A DNA stretch of 64,000 bases from Flavobacterium gyeonganense (GCF_029625295.1 NZ_CP121112.1:4836001-4900000), one strand, 5' to 3'; positions 27,129-38,037 are shown, counted from the first letter of the stretch. Notes: generated by a model not told the origin, from the sequence alone. Numbers and translations are program-made.

Positions 27129-28587
27129 AATTATATCTGTATTAAGTATTGCTGTAACATTATTTACTGCTTGTTCTAAGGACGATTATAGATTAGACTC
27201 AAAAAACTTTGACCCTTTTATAAGGTTTAATTTATTAGTAAACTCTACTAGCAACGTTCCACTGGAATATCCATCTGTTAATACCGTTTTGGCTCCTGTA
27301 GTTAGTTTTGAAAACAAATCGGTAAAAACGTTAAAAGTACCGGTAACATTAAGTTCAATACCTTTAAAATCTGCTATTACAGCAAAATTTAGTGCTGTTA
27401 CTTCCGGAGATGTAAATAGTTTTAGTATAGAACCTACAAACGAATTACTTTTTGAAGGAAATAAATTAACCGATACCATTTTTCTTTCTTTTGAAAAAAG
27501 ATGGAAAGAAAAACAAACTATTACCTTAAAATTAGAAAGCACTTCTGATCCTGAAATTCATATTGGTAATTTAAATACATCTGTTTCAAATGACGTCCTA
27601 ACAATCACATTAGGCGAAGTGAGTACACCGTATTCATTGTCAGCAAATAGAATAGTTGTAAAAGGAGCTGCTGGCGAAAGAATTGACTTTAAAGTAAATT
27701 TTCCTAACGGATTTATTCCTTCAGAAATTGAAAATCTTGCTATTTTCAAATTTCTAAATGGCTTTGATTATTCTTTAACTCATGATGACTTTGGGGATAA
27801 CAGAAAATCAATTACCTATCACTTAACTCTTTTAGAAGATATTCAGGAAGACGATGTATATTATGAAACCAGCATTACACTTGTAAATGCAGGAGATTAT
27901 ATTGCTACGGGAACGAGTGTCTTACAAATCGTTAAACCTATAAAATCGAATCGTGATATTCTTGCAAATCCTGCTTCTAAATTCTATGATTTATCAAATC
28001 AATTTTACCTGACATATGGTGAAAACTGGTTTGATAGAAGTGGTACTTGTGCTTGGCAGGCTTTTAATGCTTTTACTTTTCCTGTGGTAGTAACAAAGGA
28101 TAATGAAAATGCTATCTTGTATAGTGACAAAGGAAACACAAACCCTAATGATGATGTTTACCATGATGCTTTTAAAATTGGGTTTAATGTATCTACCGGT
28201 ACTAATACAACCAATTCATTTAATCTAAAAAGATGGTTTTCTAACGAAAGTACTACTAGCGCAAACTCACCAGGATTTAATATTACATCAGCATTAGAAT
28301 TTTTTCCTGAAAACGGTAACAGCAAAACGAATGGAAAAGTTCTCGTAATTCCTCAATATATCACAATTACCGGAACGAATAAAAACAGCTATAGTATTGC
28401 AATTTCAGGTCAAGGAACTTACAAAGAAATTAGTACGGGTTTATTTGAAATTTCTTTTGAATTGAAATTAACCAACGATAAACTTTTTGGAGGAACAGTC
28501 TCTTCTCAATATAGGATTTACAATAATAAAGTTTATCCAACATTAGCACCTTTAAATGAATCTTGTCCTAAAGAAGTTACATTATAA
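27115..28587 (+). CDS. SusE-position surface lipoprotein, DUF1735-like
   Basis: A 490-residue lipoprotein with lipobox LFTAC and SKDD directly after the Cys, which fits the acidic surface-export signal of Bacteroidota lipoproteins. The mature protein is beta-rich with early Ig-like domains (VPVTLSSIPLKSAITAKFS) and a distinct C-terminal domain. It occupies the SusE-like slot after susD, where surface glycan-binding proteins are common, so binding of pectic glycans is inferred. It overlaps susD by 14 nt and is followed after 2 nt by the peroxidase gene. No catalytic motifs seen. Confidence 0.75.
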   Translation: MNHIKIISVLSIAVTLFTACSKDDYRLDSKNFDPFIRFNLLVNSTSNVPLEYPSVNTVLAPVVSFENKSVKTLKVPVTLSSIPLKSAITAKFSAVTSGDVNSFSIEPTNELLFEGNKLTDTIFLSFEKRWKEKQTITLKLESTSDPEIHIGNLNTSVSNDVLTITLGEVSTPYSLSANRIVVKGAAGERIDFKVNFPNGFIPSEIENLAIFKFLNGFDYSLTHDDFGDNRKSITYHLTLLEDIQEDDVYYETSITLVNAGDYIATGTSVLQIVKPIKSNRDILANPASKFYDLSNQFYLTYGENWFDRSGTCAWQAFNAFTFPVVVTKDNENAILYSDKGNTNPNDDVYHDAFKIGFNVSTGTNTTNSFNLKRWFSNESTTSANSPGFNITSALEFFPENGNSKTNGKVLVIPQYITITGTNKNSYSIAISGQGTYKEISTGLFEISFELKLTNDKLFGGTVSSQYRIYNNKVYPTLAPLNESCPKEVTL

Positions 28588-28589
28588 TT

Positions 28590-29738
28590 ATGAAATTAAA
28601 AAAATTAATAATACCCGTTTTACTGCTTTTGAGTTTAACAGCATACAAAAGCATCGAACAACCTGATTACATCGATATTACGGAATTACGAAAGCTATAT
28701 TCCAACGGAGATGCATCAAAATGGCCTGCTGCAGAATTGCATGAAAGCATAGACAAATCTAAATTTCAGGATATCGGTGTGCTCCCTGCAGTTCCTTATC
28801 CGGCTTACAACCCCTATTCTAAAGAAAAAGAAAGTCTTGGTAAAATATTATTTTTTGATCCTAGATTATCCAATAGCGGACAAATTGCCTGTGCTTCCTG
28901 CCACAATCCTGAACTGGGATGGACAGACAATTTAACCCGTTCTTTTGGCCACGACCGCCAGAACGGAAAACGAAATTCGATGACCATTTTAAATTCAGCT
29001 TACGCTACTTCCCTATTTTGGGATGGCCGAGCGAAGAGTTTAGAAGATCAGGCGCAATTTCCTGTTGGCGATCCTCTAGAAATGAATGAAAAACTAACGA
29101 TTGCAGTAAGCAAAATCGGAAAAATAAAAGGGTACAACCCTCTTTTTGAAGCTGCCTTTGGAGATAAAAAAGTGACCCTTGAACGAATTCAGTATGCCAT
29201 AGCAACATTCGAAAGATCCATTAACAGCCCAAAAAGCAAATTTGACCATTTCGTTAGCGGAAAATCAGAAGCTTACACAGACCAACAGGTAAAAGGACTG
29301 CACTTGTTCAGAACGAAAGCACAATGTATCAATTGCCACAATACACCTTATTTCAGCGACAATCAATTCCATAATGACGGACAGGTTTTATTCGGAACCA
29401 AAAATGAAGATTTCGGTCGCTATAATGTGACGAAAGACGTAAAAGATATTGGCAAATTCAGAACACCTACGCTTCGTGAAGTAGTCAACACAAGACCATG
29501 GATGCACCACGGACATTTCCCTACTTTACTGGATGTTGTAGAATTGTATAATCTTGGAAACCCATCTCCTGTTCAGAAAAAATATTTAGGAACAGCACGT
29601 GATACCTTAATTCCGAAAGTAGATCCAATGCTTAAGAAATTAAATTTAAGTAAAGAAGAAATTAGCGATCTTCTGGCTTTTATTGAAACTTTAAGCACGC
29701 CAACAAGAAGAATTATGACTCCGGAACTTCCTAAATAA
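28590..29738 (+). CDS. Di-haem cytochrome c peroxidase, MauG family
   Basis: A 382-residue exported protein with two c-type haem motifs, CASCHNPELG near residue 104 and CINCHNTPYF near residue 248. Other family segments are LGKILFFDPRLSNSGQIACA, RNSMTILNSAY, FWDGRAKSLEDQA and FRTPTLREVVNTRPWMHHG, the last containing a Met/His ligand region. Such enzymes reduce hydrogen peroxide or, as MauG, oxidise a partner protein. It is 2 nt after the SusE-position gene and ends just before a strong bidirectional terminator, so it belongs to the sus operon. Why a periplasmic di-haem peroxidase is co-expressed with a glycan importer is unclear. Confidence 0.93.
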   Translation: MKLKKLIIPVLLLLSLTAYKSIEQPDYIDITELRKLYSNGDASKWPAAELHESIDKSKFQDIGVLPAVPYPAYNPYSKEKESLGKILFFDPRLSNSGQIACASCHNPELGWTDNLTRSFGHDRQNGKRNSMTILNSAYATSLFWDGRAKSLEDQAQFPVGDPLEMNEKLTIAVSKIGKIKGYNPLFEAAFGDKKVTLERIQYAIATFERSINSPKSKFDHFVSGKSEAYTDQQVKGLHLFRTKAQCINCHNTPYFSDNQFHNDGQVLFGTKNEDFGRYNVTKDVKDIGKFRTPTLREVVNTRPWMHHGHFPTLLDVVELYNLGNPSPVQKKYLGTARDTLIPKVDPMLKKLNLSKEEISDLLAFIETLSTPTRRIMTPELPK

Positions 29739-29784
29739 AATAGCGATAAAAAGTTTGTTTTTTGCCCCAATAAATCACAAACCT

Positions 29785-29820
29785 AAAAAGTCCGTTTCAT
29801 GTATTTGAAACGGACTTTTT
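29785..29820. terminator. Bidirectional terminator between peroxidase and PL11
   Basis: A perfect 15-bp stem, AAAAAGTCCGTTTCA (29785-29799) and TGAAACGGACTTTTT (29806-29820), with a 6-nt loop. The arms provide T tracts in both directions. It separates the convergent peroxidase and PL11 genes. Confidence 0.92.
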
Positions 29821-29835
29821 TATTTATTTACAATC

Positions 29836-31686
29836 TTATTTCTTAGCAACCAGAACAATATTAGGTTTTGGAGCTGGCTGCATAGCGCTTCCAAAGTAAA
29901 AACCGGTATGAGGCGGCTGATTATACCCTACGTTTTGCCAGGCAATACTCAAACGATATTGCGGATCATGCATTAAAGTATATTGTTTTACATCTGTTGG
30001 AATGGTAGTCGAATAAATTCGTAATTCTTTATTGTCTTCGCTTCTTAAAATCAATTCTTCTCTCCAGTCGCCCAAAATATCAGCAGAAAGTGCCGGAGTT
30101 GATTTGGTGCCATTATTCGAAACCGCTCCTGTTGCCGTAAACAATCTGCCTTTGCCGTATTTGTCTATATAATTCGAGTTTAAAAGTTCCCTTGAAGTAT
30201 CGCCATCCCAATAAATAAGGAAATTAATAGATTTCGGGGCGTCGCCAATTTTGTTTCCTTTCATATCATATAAAAACGGAGAACCGGACCACCAGCATTG
30301 TGCACCTTTTCGGGTTGGATCTATGTTATCTGCTACACCGCGACCAACATCTTCATTCAAAGAATCGGTAAACAGAACTTTTCCGTCAGCGGCCGAAAAC
30401 ACAGCTACACCCGGACCTGTTGTTTTATTTTCAATTTCATGGATTCCAAAAGCTTCTAAACCTGGAATTTCTGGATCCAGATCCGAAACATGTAAAGCAT
30501 CGCCATGCCTAAAACCTGTTGTGTACAATCCTTTTCCGTTATCATCTACGCACATTGATCCATAGACGATTTCATCTTTTCCATCGTTATCAACATCAGC
30601 CACAGTTAATCCGTGATTCCCCATTCCGGAATACGGATTCTCAGCATCTTTACTATCGAAAACCCATCTTGAAGTCAGTTTTTTATTTTTAAAATCAAAT
30701 GCTGCTAAAACCGTTCTGCCGTAATATCCACGGCACATTACAACGCTTGGGTGGATCCCGTCTAAATAGGCAACACATGCTGTAAAACGGTCAATCCTAT
30801 TTCCTTTGGTATCGTTTCCTCCGCTTCCTCCATGTCCGCCCCAGCCTGCCAAATCACCACGCTCCGGAATATAATCCGTTGTTGTAACCAGTTTTCCGGT
30901 TCTTCCATCAAAAACAGAAAGATATTCAGAGCCTTTTAAAATCTTACCAAACGTTCCCGATTTTGGGTCTCTGTCTACCCAGTCTTTTGAAGCATCTCCA
31001 ACCACATTGCCCTGACTATCTGTAGTTCCGTCAGCAGTTTTGCAAACCAATTCTGAAATTCCGTCACCATCCAGATCATAGACCATAAACTGTGTATAAT
31101 GCGCGCCTTCGCGAATATTTTTACCTAAACTAATCTGCCATAAAAATTTTCCTTCTAAAGTATACGCCTGAAAAATAGGAGGATCAGTAATACCGGTATG
31201 TGAATTATCATGTCCTTTTCCGGTCATGTGAACTATTAAATCATACTTCCCGTCTCCATCCAAATCACCCGTAGAAAGATCATTCGGAATATAATCTTCA
31301 ACTGGTTTTATAGCTATAGATAAATAATTTTTATCAGGACTTGAAGCCGGAATTGTAAAACTCCCTTTTACATCTGTTTCTTTTCCTTTTAAAACCGTTT
31401 TTACAAACCAGGTATTTTCTTCTTTCTCATTGGCTTTGACATCAAGAAAATTAGTTGCTCCCGTTATCGGTTTGTCGTTTAATTTTATGGCTTTCTTAGA
31501 ACCGCTTTTTCGATATAAATTAAAAGCCAGATCATCAGCATCTGTTCCTAAAACACGCCAGCTGATAAAAAACTGTCCTTTGTCTTTTATGGCAATGACG
31601 CCACGGTCTAAACTTTCCATTTGTCTTTGGGCAAACAAAATTGAACCCGACAAAAGGAATAACGTTACTAAAATTTTATTTTTCAT
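29836..31686 (-). CDS. Rhamnogalacturonan lyase, PL11
   Basis: A 616-residue secreted polysaccharide lyase that cleaves the rhamnose-galacturonate bond of the rhamnogalacturonan I backbone. The start chosen is ATG 31686 (MKNKILVTLFLLSGSILFAQ), a clean signal peptide. An upstream extension to 31764 is rejected for that reason. PL11 signatures are RQMESLDRGVIAIKDKGQFF and the eight-bladed propeller with calcium-binding Asp-rich loops (DLDGDGKYDLI, DLDGDGISELV, DVDNDGKDEIV). Other matches are WVDRDPKSGTFGKI and the C-terminal HDPQYRLSIAWQNVGYNQPP. It is preceded upstream by a palindromic repeat element. Confidence 0.95.
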   Translation of the reverse strand: MKNKILVTLFLLSGSILFAQRQMESLDRGVIAIKDKGQFFISWRVLGTDADDLAFNLYRKSGSKKAIKLNDKPITGATNFLDVKANEKEENTWFVKTVLKGKETDVKGSFTIPASSPDKNYLSIAIKPVEDYIPNDLSTGDLDGDGKYDLIVHMTGKGHDNSHTGITDPPIFQAYTLEGKFLWQISLGKNIREGAHYTQFMVYDLDGDGISELVCKTADGTTDSQGNVVGDASKDWVDRDPKSGTFGKILKGSEYLSVFDGRTGKLVTTTDYIPERGDLAGWGGHGGSGGNDTKGNRIDRFTACVAYLDGIHPSVVMCRGYYGRTVLAAFDFKNKKLTSRWVFDSKDAENPYSGMGNHGLTVADVDNDGKDEIVYGSMCVDDNGKGLYTTGFRHGDALHVSDLDPEIPGLEAFGIHEIENKTTGPGVAVFSAADGKVLFTDSLNEDVGRGVADNIDPTRKGAQCWWSGSPFLYDMKGNKIGDAPKSINFLIYWDGDTSRELLNSNYIDKYGKGRLFTATGAVSNNGTKSTPALSADILGDWREELILRSEDNKELRIYSTTIPTDVKQYTLMHDPQYRLSIAWQNVGYNQPPHTGFYFGSAMQPAPKPNIVLVAKK

Positions 31687-31779
31687 AATTGGTTTTGGTT
31701 GGTAAAGTTTTATGCCTGTATAGACTCGTTTTAGCAAGAATGGTTTATTTTGAAATACTATCAATCTATAGTTTTCCTA

Positions 31780-31903
31780 TCATTTCGACGAAAGGAGACT
31801 CAAGCGATAGCGAAAAGGCAAAGCAAATCACATTAGAAATTCCACAAAGAAATGGTCAATCTTTGTCGAGTTACGTGTGTGATTTCTCCTCCGTCGAAAT
31901 GAC
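31780..31903. repeat. MITE-like palindromic repeat, copy 1
   Basis: The element starts TCATTTCGACGAAAGGAGA and ends TGTGATTTCTCCTCCGTCG followed by AAATGAC. The ends are inverted repeats and match those of the element at 42464-42550. The left arm is interrupted by about 26 bp (CTCAAGCGATAGCGAAAAGG and a few more) before AAATCACA resumes. It lies between the GH65-like gene and PL11 and carries no coding capacity. Confidence 0.8.
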
Positions 31904-31966
31904 AAACTAGGCTAAAAAACCAGACTTAGCACCTCAGAATCTTAGCAGCTTAACATCTTCAATAAA

Positions 31967-34162
31967 CTAAAACATCTTTTTAAATCCTTCGCTTTTTACT
32001 TTCCATGTTCCGTCTTTAGGAAACCCTGGGTTTTCAATTGTATTTCCCTCCCAGCCGGCACACATCATAGCAACCGCTGTCAATACACCTCCGTTACCCG
32101 GAAGATAAAGCGTTAGTCTTGGCGATTGGTAATTATGTCCGTTTTTTAAATACGTATTGGTCACTACATTCATAAAAAGAGCGTCAACTGCTTTTTCAGG
32201 CATTTGCAAACGGGCTGCTGACATTGCTGTCATTGGGAAGTCCCAACCCCAGGTTTTGTCCCATGACCAGGTATTCCAAACTAAATCAAAAGTATTTTTC
32301 ATGATTTTTTTATCCAGAAGAGAAGTCTCCGGAAGCATTCCGTAAGTCCCTAAAACTGATGGATGGTCGGTTTTAAACTCCGGATTGGTATAAGAATCAG
32401 TAGCGCTTTCTGTTGCCAGATAAACATCTTTAGCAATTGGTAAAGGTGATAATTTAGCCAAAACTGTTTCCCACTTTTCAGGCACTTTCTGGTTTAGTTT
32501 TTTCTTCCAGTTGATAGCTGTTTTTAAAGCCCAATTCCAATATGCCAGTTCATATGTTGGATTAAATGTTTCAATGGCTTTGAATCTTTCCTGCGCCGGA
32601 ATAATGCCCGGTCCTAAAACGTAACGATCATTTTTATTGTCATAATTAGCGAATGAAGCCATAAAATCTGCCGTAGCAAAAACACGCTCGCTGTATAAAT
32701 TTAAAGTTGCTGCTGTTGGTTTTGCCTGATAAATTAAGTCGGCGTAGGTAATGAAATGCGGTTGCTGCCAAATCAGGAATGCCCCAACCGATGACGGACT
32801 TTCATTTCCATCATAATCTGTCATTTTTTGCCATCTTGCGCCTTCAAAACCTTGTCTCTTGGCGATATTTTTAGCCTTTTCAAAAACTTTCTGATACCAC
32901 GGAAGGCTTTTTTCCAGTAATTCCGGTCTGTCCCAAAGTGCAAAATGTACACCATGCCACCAATGCATTTCTAAGTGTGGTTTCCCGAACCAGCTATTGT
33001 AAGTCAAACCCGTTTCCTGTGGCGGAACTTTTCCGGTACATTGCAATTTGGTAAGGTACTGGGAAAGGATTACGCGTCTTTCCAATTCATGTGCACGTTT
33101 GTCTGTACTTCCCGAAAAATCTACTGCTGCGCCACTTTTCCAAAAGGATTCCCAACCAGCGATACTGCTTTTTTCAATTGCTTGAAAAGAAGGAATTACA
33201 GATTTATTTTTATCTGTTTGAATGAATGAACAACTCAATTCAATTGTATTACTATTTGAAGGTTCTACAACAAAATAGTGTTTTGCTTTTTCTTTAATCG
33301 ATGCAGTTCCTTTCCATTTCAAATTAATATCATACGAAATACTGTCCATTACGTGTGTAATGGTAGCTTCTGATTTATTTTTGATTTTCAGATTGCTTTT
33401 ATAATCTTGTTTTCCTCCCCATTTTTTCCCCATCTCAGTCCCCGCAATAGCAACGGCTGAAATAGTTACATCCTGTTTTTCTTCCCATTTCGTACCCATA
33501 TCACCCCATAGTCCTGTTGGAAAAGGGATTCGAACACGAATTTTCAAACGCCCTTGTTGAATTAAATCTGATTCTACCTTAAAGCCTAAAGCATCTTTTG
33601 TCTGATCACAAGCAGTTATCACTTTCACAGAAATGTCTTCAACCTCAAAATAACTCTCAATTTTTCCTGTCCATAAATTCAGCTTTTGATTAATGGTTTT
33701 AATATCTTCCGGCTTTACCAAACTGCCGTCTTTTTTGGTGATTTCAAAACCTATATTTCCCAATTGCAATAAATGCGGGTTTTGACGAAACCATTCGACT
33801 GCTTCTTTTTTTCGTGCAGGTTCTTTAATTTGTGTTGAATATGAAATCTTACGACCATACTGATCTACGTCTTTTAGAGTCTCAGAAAACTTATAATTCT
33901 CAGTATTTTTATAACTGTCCCAACCCCATTCCGATTGCGTTCCAAGCGGAATCCCGTTTTGGTATTTTTCCGGAAAACTTTGCAATCCTGTAGCATCTAC
34001 CGTAAATGCAAAGCTCCCATTTCCAACGGTTAAAGAAGCTAAAGTATCTATTGCAGTAATTTGAACATTGTGTCTTGTTACCAATGCTTTCCTGTCTATT
34101 TTTTGTTGTGAAAACAAAGAAATCGACAACATCAAAAAAGACAGGGAGAATATTTTTTTCAT
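31967..34162 (-). CDS. Secreted GH65-like (alpha/alpha)6-barrel protein
   Basis: A 731-residue exported protein (signal peptide ends SISLFSQQ). The N-terminal half is a beta-sandwich with VGNGSFAFTVDATGLQSFPE. The C-terminal half has the helical-barrel segments NSWFGKPHLEMHWWHGVHFA, ARWQKMTDYDGNESPSSVGA and TWSWDKTWGWDFPMTAM. These resemble GH65-related bacterial glycosidases, in which His/Trp-rich loops line the active site. The exact activity is not evident. Context suggests removal of a side chain or reducing-end unit from pectic oligosaccharides. It is 160 nt after the DUF4450 gene and on the same strand. Confidence 0.7.
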   Translation of the reverse strand: MKKIFSLSFLMLSISLFSQQKIDRKALVTRHNVQITAIDTLASLTVGNGSFAFTVDATGLQSFPEKYQNGIPLGTQSEWGWDSYKNTENYKFSETLKDVDQYGRKISYSTQIKEPARKKEAVEWFRQNPHLLQLGNIGFEITKKDGSLVKPEDIKTINQKLNLWTGKIESYFEVEDISVKVITACDQTKDALGFKVESDLIQQGRLKIRVRIPFPTGLWGDMGTKWEEKQDVTISAVAIAGTEMGKKWGGKQDYKSNLKIKNKSEATITHVMDSISYDINLKWKGTASIKEKAKHYFVVEPSNSNTIELSCSFIQTDKNKSVIPSFQAIEKSSIAGWESFWKSGAAVDFSGSTDKRAHELERRVILSQYLTKLQCTGKVPPQETGLTYNSWFGKPHLEMHWWHGVHFALWDRPELLEKSLPWYQKVFEKAKNIAKRQGFEGARWQKMTDYDGNESPSSVGAFLIWQQPHFITYADLIYQAKPTAATLNLYSERVFATADFMASFANYDNKNDRYVLGPGIIPAQERFKAIETFNPTYELAYWNWALKTAINWKKKLNQKVPEKWETVLAKLSPLPIAKDVYLATESATDSYTNPEFKTDHPSVLGTYGMLPETSLLDKKIMKNTFDLVWNTWSWDKTWGWDFPMTAMSAARLQMPEKAVDALFMNVVTNTYLKNGHNYQSPRLTLYLPGNGGVLTAVAMMCAGWEGNTIENPGFPKDGTWKVKSEGFKKMF

Positions 34163-34322
34163 ATGTAGCTATTTATTATTTTTTTATTGGTCATGTGTAA
34201 TTTGCATATCTTCGATGGTATTTATAACCAACCTTTTAGTCATGCTCATTTCATATAGCAGTTAATTTATTTCGAGTTGATTGATATTGATTTTTGAAAT
34301 TGATATTGACATTGAATTCTTT

Positions 34323-37300
34323 TTATCTAATTAGAGTCGCACTCATCAGCCCAATAACCACATCATTGGCGATTGTTTTAACAGTAAGACTTTTCAAGGT
34401 TTTATTTTTGTTCAAAGACAAATCCAGAATTGTCCCTGCGCCACCATCAATTCCAAAATTAGAATATCCTTTTATAGTGGTAAAATCTTTGAAGGTTCTC
34501 GAAATTTCACCCGATTTCAGATAAACCCTTGGCGGTTTTGGAGCATCTGTTGTAAAGGCAAGTCCGTCAACAAAATAATCCTGTTCGATTGGCCACCAAT
34601 TTTCAGGATTTTTCAACTGTAAAATTTCAGAAGTACCATCTGTATAATTTACTTCAATTTCACCATTTACAATTCGGCTTTGCATTGGATTAGTCGTTCC
34701 TGCCAACATAAAATAAATATGCGAAGCTTTTCCGTTTAACGGAATATTGACACTTTTTGGAAAATTATCCCACTGAGATGTAAAAACAATATTTTTTTGA
34801 TTTTCATCAGAAGGAGTTTTGAAAACAATTCCTTCAGGAGTCGTAATTTCTCCATTTAACTTCGCTTTTTGACGTAGTCCTGAATCATCCAGTTTTACAG
34901 AAACATTTGGGTAACACCAATTTCCGATTCCGTTTGTCGGAAGCTGTAAAGTTACCGTTTGCGGTCTTGGAGACAAGTACTTTTCGTTAAAAACATCTGT
35001 CACTTTCGAATTAAAAAAAGAAGAAAGCAAAACTGATTCCTGTTTTTCTGAATTATTAAACGAAATATCCCAGTTGGTAAAAGTTACTTCTTTTATGATA
35101 TTTGAATCTGCTTTAACAGAGAATTTATTGGTTCCCGGAACTAACTTTTCAATTGGAATAACAATAGTTTCTTTCTGATTTATACCTAAAGAAATTTTCT
35201 GCTGATTATCTTTCGAGGAAGCATCAAAAACTACATTTCCTTCAATTTTACTTTCTGAGTTATTTTTCAGGGTGATTTCTATATTGTTGTTTCTTAACTG
35301 AATGCTTTCGTATTCAATTTTAGACTTTAAATCCACTTCAACAGGTTGCCACCATGCTACATCGCCTTGTTTTAACTGAATGAAAAAAGTTTTAGTCTTA
35401 TTACCATATACAATTGCCTGATAGTATTTATTTGTTTTTGAAACTTCGCTAAGAATAGACTGAGGATCATAAACCGAAACAATATCTGCTTTAGATGTTG
35501 TTATATTAAAAGATTCTCCTGCTGTTAAAGAAGTAATAGGTTTAATCTCTTCTAAAATATCACCTTTCCAGTTAATTTTCACCTCATAAGCAGTACTATA
35601 AGGTACTTCAATAGAGATTTTTGGATTGCCAATACTTTCCTGAATATTTTTCCAGTTAACTGTTTTTCCATTAACCGTTATATGCTGAATCCCTTCAAAA
35701 GGTGCGTTTAGAACTAATTTCAAATTCATTTTTGCTGCGAACTGATTTTTTATAAGATATGAATCAGTTTTGTTTTCTCTTTTAAAATCAATTGAAATAT
35801 CCGGAATATCTAAAGCTGCGTGATTCCATTTTGCAGGAAATCCAGGCTGAATCGTTAAAACTTCCGCCAAAGCATCAGGCTGGATACCAAAAAGCCCTTC
35901 TACCAAAGTTCTTGACGTCATTCCGATTGGATCTGCAAAATCACGGTATAATTCGCCTCTCATTGCATCCTGATATAAAAGCTGTTCAAAACCACCCGGA
36001 GAAGCGCCCAGATACATACTTTCGATCAACACACTTTCCCACATTTTAAATGCTTTTTCTGATTGACCTCCCTGCCAGAAAGCCAGCGATGTATGCAATT
36101 GTTCTGCCAGCGCCACATTATTAATAGACCATGTATAAGGCTGCCAATTGGTGGTGCTTATCGTATAAAGATCAGTTTTATCAAGTCCTTCTGCTGAAAT
36201 AGGGATATGCGGAATCTGCTTGTCCACATAACTCAGCATCTGATAACTCTCAAACGGATTCGATAATTCGGAATCGATAGTGTGGTAAATACTCCAGACA
36301 CCGGGAACATCATGCAATAATCTGTTTCCTAATGCGTCTTTATATTCTGCAAAAATGCCTTTTTTTGGAATCCAGAGCTGATCTTTCGAAGCTTTTAGGA
36401 TTTTATCCGCTTCTTTAACAAAAGGATTTTCATTCTGCTGAATCTTTTTGGCTACTTCAGCCACCGTTTTATTTGCATAAAAATTATAAGCCGAAGAATG
36501 TATTACACCGCCACCGCTGTATTGTAAAGCATCGCTCGCCCAAATTGTCGCATAAGCATCATAAAGTCCGTCATTATCCGGATCGAAATTTCTTTTTCCC
36601 AGTTTAAATGCCTTTGGATTGTGGGCCACATTTCTTTCATAAACGAAGTATCTCCCGTCCACTTAAAATGCCTCAGCATCTGGTCGAAAAAAACCAGGTT
36701 CATGTCATAATGATGCGCCACTGTATTTTTGTTAGGGTTCCGGCTGATGTAACCGCTGCTGAACATGGAGGTCCCCATAACTTCTTTCTGACGGGCAAAA
36801 TTGCGAACCGTATCCAAAACAATAGGACCGTTTTCAGGAGCTGTTACCTGCGAATTGCTGTAACTTGTAAAATGAGTTTTCGCACGATCATGCCAGCCTA
36901 AAGGATCAGCTGTATAAGCGCCACGCCACGCATTCAGGTACATGCGCCATGCAATAGCACCATGAAGGTAAGCCGGGCTTTCCCAAATTCCGTCAGCTGC
37001 TATTGAAAGTGCTGAACCTAATGTATTAATGTAAGGATCCGGAGTTACAACCTTTACTCTATTCGCCAAAAGATATGTTTCCTGAACCGATTTGTCATAC
37101 AATTGCGATAATCCTTTTTGAGAAACATCCGATTTTAAATCCTCGCTTGAAAACAGCCAAAACATTTCGCTTTTTGAAATGGCATTTTTTCCTGTAACAA
37201 GCGTCAGATTTTCAGGATTGGAACTGTACAATTCCAAAGGTGTCTTTTGCTGTTTTGGATTGGCTAACTTTATATCAGAACCCGGGAAGTAGCCTGTGAG

Positions 37301-37948
37301 TTTTTTGTTGTTACCTGTTTTCTCTTTATTGCTTTCAGAACCGTATTCCAGTAAAAAAGACTGTTTTTTTAGGGTATATTTATTATTGGTACAATATTCA
37401 GGCTGTAAATAAAACACCGACTCAGGGTCAGCACCAATATCGCCGTCACGACTGAATTTTTTCCCCGTTGCACCACCGTATGCCCAAACTAAATTCACTT
37501 TTTTAGGTACATTTTCCCCATAAACTTTTACAATAAAACCTTCTTTTTCTTTTAAGGCAACTACTTTTACAATTAGTTTTCCGTTATCTAAAATGGGGTC
37601 CTGAATTTCGTATTGTATCGTACCCAATACATATTTTGTGTCAATTTTTGAAGCCTCGGTAATCCATTTGCTGTCTTTGCCATTAACCAGACCGAGTTTA
37701 AAATTCCCGCCCATTCCCGGCATGTACATCGCAAATTCAGGTAAGTCCCCTGTCTCAACTCTAAAACCTGTATTCGAGCCATAAAGTGCCCTGTTGAATT
37801 TTCTGGCACCGTTTTTTAAAACAAAACTATTCCCTTCAGGAGCATAATGAATTTTACGCACAGCTTGTTTTTCCTGTCCTATAGTTAGCAAAGGACAGAG
37901 CAATAATAAGCCAATAAGGTTCGGGATGGTATTGTTTTTGGTTTTCAT
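34323..37948 (-). pseudogene. DUF4450 family secreted glycosidase-like protein, frameshifted
   Basis: As given this is two overlapping frames, 37948-36503 and 36662-34323. One added A in the A5 run (T run 36593-36597) joins them at HLNWEKRNFDPDNDGLYDAY and gives 1208 residues. The signal peptide is in IGLLLLCPLLTIGQ. The N-terminal DUF4450 region includes RKIHYAPEGNSFVLKNGARK and FNRALYGSNTGFRVETGD. The middle is a helical barrel (WRMYLNAWRGAYTADPLGWH, DNDGLYDAYATIWASDALQY) like other six-hairpin glycosidases. The C-terminus has beta-domains. Genes of this type recur in rhamnogalacturonan loci of Bacteroidota, but I know of no firm activity. The upstream region holds a degenerate copy of the shared operator box. 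Confidence 0.8.
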
Positions 37949-38037
37949 AAAATTTAATAATTCAGAGGCACATAATCACTATCAAATACCTAATGATTTT
38001 GATAATTTAAACGCAATTTCTCTGTTTTTTTATGGTA

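Noticed and set aside
29836-31764. N-terminally longer PL11 start
   Set aside because: The extension lacks an ATG-led signal peptide, while ATG 31686 begins a typical one.
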